A stretch of DNA of 64,000 bases from Burkholderiales bacterium (GTDB taxonomy: Bacteria > Pseudomonadota > Gammaproteobacteria > Burkholderiales > Burkholderiaceae_F): positions 1 to 64,000 of the forward strand of contig JADJWR010000003.1 in assembly GCA_016716275.1 (NCBI GenBank). Reading direction: 5' to 3'. This document shows positions 18,206-25,726 of the stretch, one piece after another. Made by a program: the position numbers and the translations under genes. Below the pieces are notes generated by a model that saw only the letters and a program-made list of their open reading frames with translations, searched no databases and was not told the DNA's origin. The first letter of the stretch is position 1; each line of letters starts with the position of its first letter.

Positions 18206-19006
18206 ATGACATCGACGTTCGGATCTTCGAGTGGCCACGGATACGAGCTCCAGATGGGCCGATGGAGCCGGCGACTTGCGCCCGCTTTCGTCAGGTTCGC
18301 AGGAACAGCCGGAGCGGTGCGGGTTCTCGATGTCGGGTGCGGCACCGGCAGTCTGAGCAAGTGCCTGCTGCAGGACCCGCAGATCGTCAGCGTGCACGGC
18401 CTGGATGCTTCTCCCGCATACATCGAGTACGCCAGCAGCCGGTCCGACGACGCGCGGCTGGTCTTTCAGGTCGGCGACGCCTGCACGCTGCCGTTCGCCG
18501 ACGCCTCCTTCGACCATGCCATCGCCATGCTCGTGCTGCAGTTTGTCCCGCGGGCCGATCTTGCAGTGCGCGAAATGCGCCGCGTGACGTGCCCCGGCGG
18601 AACGGTCGCCGCCGCCACGTGGGATACGCGCGGCGGCTTCATCGCGCTGCGCATGATCTACGACGCGGCAGCGATCGTCGATCAGAACGGGCAGCAGGCC
18701 AGGGCGGCGGCATACACGAGGCCCTTGAGCCGCCCCGGTGAGTTGGCGCGTCTATGGAATGACGTGGGTCTGACCGACGTTGTGCAGGATGCGCTGACCA
18801 TCCGCATGGAATTCGCGTCGTTCGCGGATTACTGGGCGCCGATCGCTGGCCGGGAGGGGCCCGTTGCCGAGTATGTCGGCACCCTCGGTGCGGATGCCCG
18901 GGAAGTGCTCCGAGACGCGGTGAGGCTGGCGTATCTGGACGGCGAGGCCGACGGTGCGCGGTCCTATGCCGCTACTGCCTGGGTGGTGAAGGGCAGGGTG
19001 CCTTAG
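18206..19006 (+). CDS. SAM-dependent class I methyltransferase
   Basis: This is a 266-residue UbiE/Methyltransf_11-type enzyme. Motif I is VRVLDVGCGTGSLSKCLL (residues ~34-51), the acidic loop follows in VHGLDASPAYIEYA, and the post-I region is VGDACTLPFADASFDHAIAM. ATG 18206 is used because MTSTFGSSSGHGYELQMGRW fits the family's short N-terminus. It follows the Bug receptor by 74 bases on the same strand. The acceptor molecule cannot be told. Confidence 0.85.
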   Translation: MTSTFGSSSGHGYELQMGRWSRRLAPAFVRFAGTAGAVRVLDVGCGTGSLSKCLLQDPQIVSVHGLDASPAYIEYASSRSDDARLVFQVGDACTLPFADASFDHAIAMLVLQFVPRADLAVREMRRVTCPGGTVAAATWDTRGGFIALRMIYDAAAIVDQNGQQARAAAYTRPLSRPGELARLWNDVGLTDVVQDALTIRMEFASFADYWAPIAGREGPVAEYVGTLGADAREVLRDAVRLAYLDGEADGARSYAATAWVVKGRVP

Positions 19007-19186
19007 AGCTTGTCCGCGAATAGCTGGTGCGCGCGACCGGGGTATCCGGCCTGCACGACGCCGACGCGGACGCCCGGCCGCGGCCCGGCTGTTGGGCGCA
19101 GGGCGAGGGCGTCGTCGGTGCCGCCACCGCAAATCCGCTGTCCTGCCCGGTGCTGCCGGCAGCACGGTCGGTCCAGCCCGCCGGCT

Positions 19187-19360
19187 TCAGCCGTCGCCGA
19201 TGTGCCGCATCGCCTGCCGCAGGAAATCCATCTGCCGCTCGACGCGCGAGCACATGACGCACATGGCGAGGTGCAGCCTGAGCCGGGCGCGATCGCCGAG
19301 CCCGAGCGGGCGGTCCATGCCCTCCGAGACCAGCCGATTGGCGGTCCGGCACGGGATCAT
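19187..19360 (-). CDS. Small zinc-finger anti-sigma-like protein (copy 2)
   Basis: This 57-residue paralogue of the protein at 7770 starts at ATG 19360 (MIPCRTANRLVSEGMD), with AAGGAAGG placed just upstream; the sigma stop is 15 bases before it. The H-x3-C-x2-C core is kept (LHLAMCVMC), but the first motif reads CRTAN where copy 1 has CKQAH, so one possible zinc ligand (His) is replaced by Asn. The helix RQMDFLRQAMRHIGDG closes the protein. No membrane segment is present. It is probably the partner of the sigma factor at 19375-19950. The 180 bases between it and the methyltransferase hold nothing recognisable. Confidence 0.72.
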   Translation of the reverse strand: MIPCRTANRLVSEGMDRPLGLGDRARLRLHLAMCVMCSRVERQMDFLRQAMRHIGDG

Positions 19361-19374
19361 CAGCCAGCCTTCCT

Positions 19375-19950
19375 TCACGCCGCAGCCCTCCTTGCGAACC
19401 AGTGGTTCTCGACGCACTCGCGCAGCCGCATGCGGGCGCGATACAGCATCACATGGCAGTTGGTCGCGGTGATGCCGAGTTGCTTACAGATCTCCGCCGT
19501 GTCGTACTCCAGCCATTCGCGAAGCAGGAACACCCGCCCCAGGCTGGCAGGCAGGTCGTCGACGCAGGCCTGCAGCATGACGATGAACTGCTGGCTCGCC
19601 AGGGCGTCCTGCGGGTCGCCCCAGTCCATCGGCGGACTGACCCGGCGACCCTCGCTGGTGTAGAGCTCGTCGAAGGTTTCGATCTCGCCGGACTCGATCT
19701 GCGCCTCGATCGAGACCTCGCGCAGCCGGCGGCGCAGCTGGTCGGTGATCTTGTGCTTGAGGATGCCGATCACCCAGGTGCGCAGCATCGACCGGCCCTC
19801 GAAGCTGCGCTTGCCCTCGATCGCCGCGACGATGGTCTCGGAGACGACGTCCTCGGCCCAGGCGTCGTTGCGCAACTGCAGGCGGGCGAGCTTCAGCAGC
19901 AGCGGCTGCAGTTCGGTCAGCATCGACGCGATGTCGGTCGGAGCGTTCAT
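19375..19950 (-). CDS. ECF-like sigma-70 family RNA polymerase sigma factor (copy 2)
   Basis: This 191-residue paralogue of the sigma factor at 7977 is the same length. Region 2 reads LRNDAWAEDVVSETIVAAIE and LRTWVIGILKHKITDQLR. The linker is WGDPQDALASQQF. Region 4 reads LPASLGRVFLLREWLEYDT and LGITATNCHVMLYRAR. ATG 19950 (MNAPTDIASML) is chosen over longer in-frame options because homology to copy 1 begins there and TCGAGGAGTCAGGTG precedes it. A promoter-like TGTAAG-N16-CGAC element lies about 130 bases upstream, so autoregulation is plausible. It is divergent from the small secreted protein gene at 20244. Confidence 0.88.
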   Translation of the reverse strand: MNAPTDIASMLTELQPLLLKLARLQLRNDAWAEDVVSETIVAAIEGKRSFEGRSMLRTWVIGILKHKITDQLRRRLREVSIEAQIESGEIETFDELYTSEGRRVSPPMDWGDPQDALASQQFIVMLQACVDDLPASLGRVFLLREWLEYDTAEICKQLGITATNCHVMLYRARMRLRECVENHWFARRAAA

Positions 19951-20078
19951 CACCTGACTCCTCGAGCAAGGGCGGCGTCGGTGCAGCGGCCGGCGGACGC
20001 GGCGCACGCCGGCTGTGACCCGCCCGTGCAGCGGAAGGTTCCGCCACCGGTGGGCCGGCGCACGCCGGCGCGCGATGT

Positions 20079-20104
20079 GTCGTGCCGGCGCCGCCTTTCT
20101 TACA
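20079..20104 (-). promoter_or_regulatory. ECF-type promoter-like element before sigma copy 2
   Basis: Minus strand: TGTAAG at 20104-20099, 16 bases, then CGAC at 20082-20079. It is 129 bases upstream of the sigma ATG. It is back to back with the plus-strand element at 20137-20162, so the divergent pair could be co-regulated. Confidence 0.5.
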
Positions 20105-20136
20105 GCGCGGGCGCGGGATGGCAGAAAAAGAAATTC

Positions 20137-20162
20137 CGTAAGCACGGCGCGTGTCGATCGAC
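20137..20162 (+). promoter_or_regulatory. ECF-type promoter-like element before the small secreted protein gene
   Basis: Plus strand: CGTAAG at 20137-20142, 16 bases, then CGAC at 20159-20162, about 80 bases before the ATG at 20244. It differs from the three minus-strand sites only in the first base of the hexamer and keeps the exact spacing. Confidence 0.45.
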
Positions 20163-20243
20163 TGATGGGCATGCAGCGGCGATCGGAAAGCGACGGTGCT
20201 GCAACGATGGACGTTCGTAACCCCACCAGCACAGGAGATCCAC

Positions 20244-20519
20244 ATGAATGCGAAACGACTGATCGGCGCCGCCGCTGCGCTGCTTGCCTTCTCGCCTCTG
20301 GCCGCGTTTGCCGGCGGCGGAGACCAGGATTCGAAGCAGTGGCTGGCGACGCTGAAGAGCACGCGCAGCGTGCAGGAAGTGCGCGCCGAGGCGCGACAGG
20401 CGAAGGACTACGGCCAGCTGCATCCGGTCGAAGTCCAGGTGCCGTCCGGATCGGCGGTGAGCCGCGCCGAGGTCAGGGCGGAACTGGCCAAGTACGGCGT
20501 GCGCGCGGTCGGCGCCTGA
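20244..20519 (+). CDS. Small secreted protein, DUF4148-like tail (copy 1)
   Basis: This is a 91-residue exported protein. The signal peptide MNAKRLIGAAAALLAFSPL has likely cleavage after AAFA. The mature chain is polar and charged, with STRSVQEVRAEARQAKDYG and the C-terminal SRAEVRAELAKYGVRAVGA; the RAEVRAEL segment recalls the DUF4148 motif of betaproteobacterial periplasmic proteins. ACAGGAG lies just before the ATG. A paralogue is at 22212. It is divergent from sigma copy 2, with a matching promoter-like element in front, and is followed by a 16-bp hairpin. The function is unknown. Confidence 0.75.
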   Translation: MNAKRLIGAAAALLAFSPLAAFAGGGDQDSKQWLATLKSTRSVQEVRAEARQAKDYGQLHPVEVQVPSGSAVSRAEVRAELAKYGVRAVGA

Positions 20520-20534
20520 GGCGCCGCGCCGACC

Positions 20535-20568
20535 GCACGACGGGCGCACCGCGGTGCGCCCGTCGTGC
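20535..20568. terminator. Perfect 16-bp inverted repeat between convergent genes
   Basis: GCACGACGGGCGCACC (20535-20550) and its exact complement (20553-20568) are separated by two bases. It lies between the small secreted protein gene and the convergent hydrolase-OsmC gene, so it could end transcripts from both sides. The core GGGCGCACC/GGTGCGCCC recurs near 21930 (partly), 22498-22527 and 22564-22587. Confidence 0.5.
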
Positions 20569-20610
20569 TTTGCGGTGCGGCTCACCGCATCGCCGGCGCC
20601 CGGCAGGCGA

Positions 20611-21840
20611 TCAGCGCCCGGCGTCGCCGGTCAGCCGGGAGACGACGTCGACCTCGCCGTGCAGCGTGCGGTGCACCGGGCACTTGTCGGCGATCTCCAG
20701 CAGTCGCTGCCGCTGCATCTCGTCGAGCGCGCCGTCGATGGTGATCTCGCGCTCGATGCGGTCGATCCGGCCGGCCTTGGTTTCGCAGTGCGCGCAGTCG
20801 CTCGCATGGACCTTGGCGTGCTTCAGGCGCACCCGGACCTGCTGCAGCGGCAGACCCTTCTGCCTGGCGTACATGCGCAGCGTCATCGCGGTGCAGGCGC
20901 CGAGCGCGGCGGCGAGCAGGTCGTACGGGCTCGGCCCCGCGTCGGCGCCGCCGACCGAGGCCGGCTCGTCGGCCAGCCAGCGGTGCGAGCCGGCGCGGAT
21001 GGCGACCGTGTAGGCGCTGCTGCCGGTCTCCTCGACCTCGATCCAGCCGTCGTCCGCCGCGCTCTGTGCGGCGGCCGGCGCCGGCGGCAGGTAGCGCGCC
21101 GCCCACGCGGCGATCACGCCGGCGGCGAAGCGGGCGTCGTCCTCGCGGTCGAGCAGGTGGTCGGCGTCGTCGAGCGAGACGAACGACTTCGGGTGCAACG
21201 CCGCCTCGAAGATGGCGCGGGCGTTGTCGACGTCGACGACACTGTCGCCCGGCGCGTGCATCACCAGCAGCGGCCGGCGCAGCGTGCGGATCCGCTCGCC
21301 CTGCGCCTGCCCGCGCAGGTCGTCGAGGAAGGCGCGGCGGATGGTGAACGGCCGGCCGGCCAGCGTCACCGCCGCTTCGCCGCGCTCGGCGATCACCTGC
21401 AGGTCGTCGCCGAAATGGCGCGCCACGTGGCCAGGATCGAACGGCGCGCCGAGCGTGACCACCGCCCGCGCATCGTCGATGCGGTGCGCCGCGGCGAGCA
21501 CTGCGGCGCCGCCGAGCGAGTGGCCGACCAGCAGCGCCGGCGCGCCGTGATGGCTGCGCAGCCAGTCGGCGGCGGCGACCAGGTCGTCGACGTTCGAGCT
21601 GAAGTTGGTGCTGGCGAAGTCGCCGCCGCTGCCGCCGAGCCCGGTGAAGTCGAAGCGCAGCACACCGAAGCCGGCCTGCGCCAGCGCACGTGCGATGTAG
21701 GCGGCCGCCTTGCTGTCCTTCGAGCAGGTGAAGCAGTGGGCGAACAGCGCCCAGGCGCGCGGCGGCATCTCCGGCGCGTCGATGCGCGCGGCGAGCACGG
21801 CGCCCTGGCCGCCGGGAAACTCGACTCGGGTGCTTGGCAT
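20611..21840 (-). CDS. Bifunctional alpha/beta hydrolase / OsmC-family protein
   Basis: This 409-residue fusion has two domains. Residues ~1-255 are an alpha/beta hydrolase with nucleophile elbow LLVGHSLGGAAVL, the acid in MHAPGDSVVDV and a His in DDADHLL. Residues ~270-409 are an OsmC/Ohr domain with redox cysteines in LGACTAMTLRMYA and DKCPVHRTL; OsmC proteins reduce organic hydroperoxides. This two-domain family is known but its substrate is not. The pairing suggests hydrolysis of an ester or acyl group coupled to peroxide handling. The next 370 bases upstream contain no gene, only GC-rich inverted repeats. Confidence 0.9.
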   Translation of the reverse strand: MPSTRVEFPGGQGAVLAARIDAPEMPPRAWALFAHCFTCSKDSKAAAYIARALAQAGFGVLRFDFTGLGGSGGDFASTNFSSNVDDLVAAADWLRSHHGAPALLVGHSLGGAAVLAAAHRIDDARAVVTLGAPFDPGHVARHFGDDLQVIAERGEAAVTLAGRPFTIRRAFLDDLRGQAQGERIRTLRRPLLVMHAPGDSVVDVDNARAIFEAALHPKSFVSLDDADHLLDREDDARFAAGVIAAWAARYLPPAPAAAQSAADDGWIEVEETGSSAYTVAIRAGSHRWLADEPASVGGADAGPSPYDLLAAALGACTAMTLRMYARQKGLPLQQVRVRLKHAKVHASDCAHCETKAGRIDRIEREITIDGALDEMQRQRLLEIADKCPVHRTLHGEVDVVSRLTGDAGR

Positions 21841-22211
21841 GGTCCGTTCTCCTCGGGTGGCGACACACGGTCGATTGTCGTCGAGGTGCCCGCCCCGGCG
21901 ACTGAAACAGCGTCGGGCGGCAGCGCAGGGGGCACCGCGGTGCGCCGCTGCCGCTTGCGGAGCGAAGCGGCCGGCGCGGCGGCGTCCGCCGGGTGGCCGC
22001 CGGCAACGGCACGGGCAGCGATGCCAGAAGTTCTGATCGATGTCGTCTCGCCGATAGATTTTCTCTTTCGACGTCGATTGGTGATTGCACCGATCCGCAT
22101 TGGCCCGGCGCGGCGTGCGTGAAATGGAACTTCCCGCGCCGTGCCGCTTTCCAAGGATCGTCTCGCAGCGAGAACTTCCCCCTCAACCTGTATTTCACCC
22201 TGGAGATTCAG

Positions 22212-22490
22212 ATGAAAGCGAAACGACTGCTCGCCCTGCCCATCGCCGCGTTTGCCCTGATGCCGCTCGCCGCACTGGCCGACGGCGGTCAGGAGGACTC
22301 CGCCCAATGGCGCGAGTCGCTGCACAGCACGCGCAGCGTGCAGGAAGTGCGTGCCGAAGTGCCGCAGCGCCTGCCGCAGTTCGGCGATCAGCATCCGGTC
22401 GAACGGGCAGCCACGCCGGAATCGACGCGCAGCCGCGCCGAAGTCAGGGCCGAAGTGGCCGAGCAGGGCGTGCGCATGATCGGCGCGTAG
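22212..22490 (+). CDS. Small secreted protein, DUF4148-like tail (copy 2)
   Basis: This is a 92-residue paralogue of the gene at 20244. The signal peptide MKAKRLLALPIAAFALMPL has cleavage near AALA. The mature part has SAQWRESLHSTRSVQEVRAE and the C-terminal SRAEVRAEVAEQGVRMIGA. CTGGAG lies before the ATG. No TGTAAG-type element is seen upstream, unlike copy 1, so the two may be controlled differently. It is followed by two GC-rich hairpins. The function is unknown. Confidence 0.72.
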   Translation: MKAKRLLALPIAAFALMPLAALADGGQEDSAQWRESLHSTRSVQEVRAEVPQRLPQFGDQHPVERAATPESTRSRAEVRAEVAEQGVRMIGA

Positions 22491-22497
22491 GGCCAGC

Positions 22498-22527
22498 GCC
22501 GCGGGCGCACCGAAGTGCGCCCGCGGC
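22498..22527. terminator. Hairpin after small secreted protein copy 2
   Basis: A 13-bp perfect stem (22498-22510 with 22515-22527) encloses a CGAA loop, with core GGGCGCAC/GTGCGCCC. It starts eight bases after the stop. No T run follows. Confidence 0.5.
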
Positions 22528-22563
22528 CTGCGTCGGCGAGGAGGTCCGACCGGCACGCAGTGC

Positions 22564-22587
22564 ACGGGCGCACCGTGGTGCGCCCGT
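22564..22587. repeat. Second copy of the GGGCGCAC hairpin
   Basis: ACGGGCGCAC (22564-22573) pairs with GTGCGCCCGT (22578-22587) around a CGTG loop. With the hairpins at 20535 and 22498 it forms a local family of related inverted repeats. It lies 33 bases before the end of the convergent small Cys-rich gene and could serve as its terminator. Confidence 0.45.
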
Positions 22588-22620
22588 CGCCTCAAACGGC
22601 GAAGCGGCCGGCGCCCGCGT

Positions 22621-22776
22621 CTACTTCCTGTCGGCTTTGCGTTTGCCCGCCGGCGCTTTGCCGGCGGGCTTTTCCTCTTCCCTGACCTGGTCGCCGAGCA
22701 CCGTCTTCAGCGGACAGACGGTGAAGGCCGGGCACTTGCGGCAGCCCGCAACGACGGCAATCGGGCAAAGGGTCAT
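22621..22776 (-). CDS. Cysteine-rich 51-residue protein, unknown function
   Basis: The 51-residue protein begins MTLCPIAVVAGCRKCPAF and continues TVCPLKTVLGDQ, with a Lys/Ala-rich tail ending KRKADRK. Five cysteines, several in CP pairs, suggest metal or iron-sulfur binding; this is inference. The ATG at 22776 has a strong AGGAGG site seven bases upstream, which is the main reason for calling it. It begins just after the FabH-like gene stop (22802) on the same strand, so it is co-transcribed. I recall similar short proteins in related betaproteobacteria, without an assigned role. Confidence 0.6.
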   Translation of the reverse strand: MTLCPIAVVAGCRKCPAFTVCPLKTVLGDQVREEEKPAGKAPAGKRKADRK

Positions 22777-22801
22777 CTCGACCTCCTGGAAGTGCGCCGG
22801 A

Positions 22802-23935
22802 TCAGCCGCGGGCCGCGTCCGTCTCGGCGAAGCGCGGCCACAGCAGGCCGGGCTCCGACGCATCGTAGGCGCCCTTGCGGGCACGGATGTCGTTGACCAG
22901 TTCAAGTGCGGTGCGGTCGCACGGCGGCAGCTCGGCGTCGCTGGCGGCCAGCGGCGTGACGCGGTCGCCCCAGCGCACCAGGTGCGAGCACAGCGTCAGG
23001 CCGCCGCCGAAGCCCGGCATCAGCACCGTCGAGCCGGGCTGCACGCGGCCGGCCTCGACGGCGTCGACCAGCGCCACCGGCACCGTGGCGGCGGACATGT
23101 TGCCGTACTTCTGCACGGTCAGGAAAACCTTGTCCATCGGCAGGCCGGCATGCCTGGCGACCGACTCGATGATGCGCAGATTGGCCTGGTGCGGCACCAC
23201 CAGGTCGATCTGCTCCGGCGTCAGGCCGCACTTGGCGAGCACCTTCTGCGAGGCCAGCGCCATGCCCTTGACCGCCTTCTTGAAGATCTCGCCGCCGTCG
23301 AAGTCCCACAGCGTGTTGCCGAGCTGCGAGCCGCGGTTGGTGTAGACGCCGCCGGCGCCGCGCACGCGCAGGATCTGCCGCGCCTCGGCGTAGCAGCCGA
23401 GCTGCTCGCCGAGCAGGCCTTGTTCATTGTCGCTGGCCTGCAGCACCACCGCCGCGCAGCCGTCGCCGAACAGCACGGCGACGTTGCGGTTGTTCCAGTC
23501 CATGTACGGCGAGATCACCTCGACGCCGATCACCAGCGCGTTGCGCACGGCGCCGGTGCGCACCATCGCCGAGGCGGCCGACAGGCCGTAGAGGAAGCTG
23601 GTGCAGGCGGTGTTCACGTCCATCGAGGCGGCGTTGACCGCGCCGAGCTTCACCTGCACGCCGGAGGCGCTGTTCGGCACCTGCTCGTCGAAAGTGCAGC
23701 TGCCGTGCACGATCAGATCGAGGTCCTCGGCCGCCAGTCCGGCGCAGGCCAGCGCCCGCCGGCTGGCCACCGTGGCCAGCTCGATCCCGCCGACGTGCGA
23801 GATGCGCCGCTCCTTCATGCCGGTGCGCGTGACGATCCAGCTGTCGTCGGTGTCGAGGAAGGTGGACAGGTCGTCGTTGGACAGGACGGCCGGCGGCATG
23901 CACTTGCCCCAGCCGGTGATGGCTGCGTAGATCAT
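22802..23935 (-). CDS. Beta-ketoacyl-ACP synthase III family protein (FabH-like)
   Basis: This 377-residue thiolase-fold condensing enzyme has the nucleophile Cys in NTACTSFLYGLSAAS (about residue 113), His in LVVPHQANLRIIESVA, and Asn in QKYGNMSAATVPVAL, the complete Cys-His-Asn triad of FabH. FabH condenses acyl-CoA with malonyl-ACP to start fatty acid synthesis. It is about 50 residues longer than typical FabH at the C-terminus (ELVNDIRARKGAYDASE onward). It is not next to plsX, fabD or fabG, so it may be a specialised paralogue rather than the housekeeping enzyme. Confidence 0.85.
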   Translation of the reverse strand: MIYAAITGWGKCMPPAVLSNDDLSTFLDTDDSWIVTRTGMKERRISHVGGIELATVASRRALACAGLAAEDLDLIVHGSCTFDEQVPNSASGVQVKLGAVNAASMDVNTACTSFLYGLSAASAMVRTGAVRNALVIGVEVISPYMDWNNRNVAVLFGDGCAAVVLQASDNEQGLLGEQLGCYAEARQILRVRGAGGVYTNRGSQLGNTLWDFDGGEIFKKAVKGMALASQKVLAKCGLTPEQIDLVVPHQANLRIIESVARHAGLPMDKVFLTVQKYGNMSAATVPVALVDAVEAGRVQPGSTVLMPGFGGGLTLCSHLVRWGDRVTPLAASDAELPPCDRTALELVNDIRARKGAYDASEPGLLWPRFAETDAARG

Positions 23936-24079
23936 GGGACTCCCGAAGTGTCGCCGCCGGTTCGTTGGCGGCTTTCGCGGTGGCGATTGTCGCTGCAGCG
24001 CGGTCGCGCCGCGGCGCGTCGCAACCTTGCCTTGCCGCGGGTCAAGGAATGGCGTTGCACGCGCGTCGCCGGCGGCGCT

Positions 24080-25726
24080 TCAGAAGCCCGCCGCCAGCCC
24101 GTCGCGGCGCGAATCGCTGGCAGCCACGTAGCCGTCGACCGCCGGCTCGCCGAGCCGCCAGACGAACTGGCCGCTGCCGTAGTCCATGTAGCTGTCCTCG
24201 ACCCGGGCGACCGTGTGGCCGCGGCGCTCGAGTTCGTCGCGCACGGCCGGCGGCATGGTGGGCTCGATGTCGACCTTCAGGCCGGAGTCCCACTTCCAGC
24301 GTGGCGCGTCGCAGGCGGCCTGCGGCTGCTCGCAGGCGAGCAGCATTCGCGCCAGCGTCTGCACGTGCGCCTGCGGCTGCATGTTGCCGCCCATCACGCC
24401 GAAACTCATCTGCGGCTGGCCGTCGCTCATCAGGAAGGCCGGGATGATGGTGTGGAAGGGCCGCTTGCCGGGGCCGACGCAGTTGGCGCTGGCCGGGTCG
24501 AACGAGAAGCCGGCGCCGCGGTTCTGCAGCGAGATGCCGTAGCCGGGCACCACCACGCCCGAGCCGAAGCCCATGTAGTTGCTCTGGATGAAGCTCACCA
24601 TCATGCCGTTGGCATCCGCCGCCGACAGGTAGATCGTGCCGCCGGCGGCAGGCCGGCCGGCGGCGAACGGCTGCGCCCGCGCCATGTCGATCAGCGCCGC
24701 GCGCGATTCCAGGTATCCGTCGTCGAGCATCTCGCCCGGCGACACCCGCATCGCCCGCGGGTCGGCCACGTAGGCATAGGCGTCGGCGAAGGCCAGTTTC
24801 ATCGCCTCGATCATCACGTGGTGCCAGTCGGGAGAGTCGACCGCGTAGCCGGCGATCCCGGTGTGCTTCAGGATGCCCAGGCAGGCCAGCGCGGCGATGC
24901 CCTGGCCGTTCGGCGGGAGTTCGTGCACGGCGTAGGTCTGGCCATCCCTGCCGGCGACCTCGGCGCTGATCGTGTCGACCCAGCCGTTCGCGGCGACGAA
25001 ATCCCAGAAGCCGGCGAGGTCGGCCGCGGTCATCGCGCCGCCGTGCTCGCGCGCGTGGTGGCCGATCGCCTCGGCGATCTCGCCGCGATAGAACGCCTCG
25101 CCGCCGCTGTCGGCGACCAGCCTCAGCGTGCGTGCCGCGCCCCTCAGCACGAAGTGCTCGCCGATCCTCGGCGCGCGGCCGCGCGGCAGGAAGTGCTCGG
25201 CAAAGCCGGGCTGGTCGCGCAGCAGCGATTCCGCAAGCAGCCACTTCTCGTTGACCACGCTGGAGACCGCGAAGCCGCGCTCGGCGTAGTCGATCGCCGG
25301 CGCCAGCACGTCGGCGAACGGCAGCCGGCCTAGCCGGCCGTGCAGCAGCGACCAGCCGGCCACTGCGCCCGGCACCGTGACCGAGTCCCAGCCGCGTTTC
25401 GGTGCGTGTTCGGGCAGATCGTCGCCGTAGCGGCGGCGGAAGTACTCGAGCGTCCAGGCCGCCGGCGCGGTGCCGCTGGCGTTCAGGCCATGCAGCCGGC
25501 GCCCGTCCCAGACGATGGCGAAGGCATCCGAGCCCAGGCCGTTGCTGCACGGCTCGGCGAGCGCGATCACCGCCGCCGCGGCGATCGCCGCGTCGACCGC
25601 GTTGCCGCCGCGCTGGAGCATCGCCAGGCCCGCCTGCGCCGCCAGCGGCTGGCTGGTGGCGACCACGTTGCGCGCGAACACCGGCCGCCGGGTCGTCGGG
25701 TAGGGGTTGTTCCAGTCGAAGTTCAT
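24080..25726 (-). CDS. Gamma-glutamyltransferase family protein (Ntn hydrolase)
   Basis: This 548-residue Ntn-hydrolase of the gamma-glutamyltranspeptidase family has the N-terminal segment VVATSQPLAAQAGLAMLQRG and GGNAVDAAIAAAAVIALAEP. The autoprocessing/nucleophile Thr lies in GGTIYLSAADANGMMVSF (about residue 355), and FGVMGGNMQPQAH is near the C-terminus. No signal peptide is visible, so it resembles cytoplasmic YwrD-like members rather than the periplasmic GGT. It is on the same strand as the FabH-like gene, 144 bases upstream of it. The substrate (glutathione, cephalosporin-type amide or other) is not known. Confidence 0.9.
   Translation of the reverse strand: MNFDWNNPYPTTRRPVFARNVVATSQPLAAQAGLAMLQRGGNAVDAAIAAAAVIALAEPCSNGLGSDAFAIVWDGRRLHGLNASGTAPAAWTLEYFRRRYGDDLPEHAPKRGWDSVTVPGAVAGWSLLHGRLGRLPFADVLAPAIDYAERGFAVSSVVNEKWLLAESLLRDQPGFAEHFLPRGRAPRIGEHFVLRGAARTLRLVADSGGEAFYRGEIAEAIGHHAREHGGAMTAADLAGFWDFVAANGWVDTISAEVAGRDGQTYAVHELPPNGQGIAALACLGILKHTGIAGYAVDSPDWHHVMIEAMKLAFADAYAYVADPRAMRVSPGEMLDDGYLESRAALIDMARAQPFAAGRPAAGGTIYLSAADANGMMVSFIQSNYMGFGSGVVVPGYGISLQNRGAGFSFDPASANCVGPGKRPFHTIIPAFLMSDGQPQMSFGVMGGNMQPQAHVQTLARMLLACEQPQAACDAPRWKWDSGLKVDIEPTMPPAVRDELERRGHTVARVEDSYMDYGSGQFVWRLGEPAVDGYVAASDSRRDGLAAGF

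Noticed and set aside
20582..22198. 538-codon minus-strand ORF over the hydrolase-OsmC gene
   Set aside because: Off-frame reading of the real gene; the in-frame protein has complete catalytic motifs.
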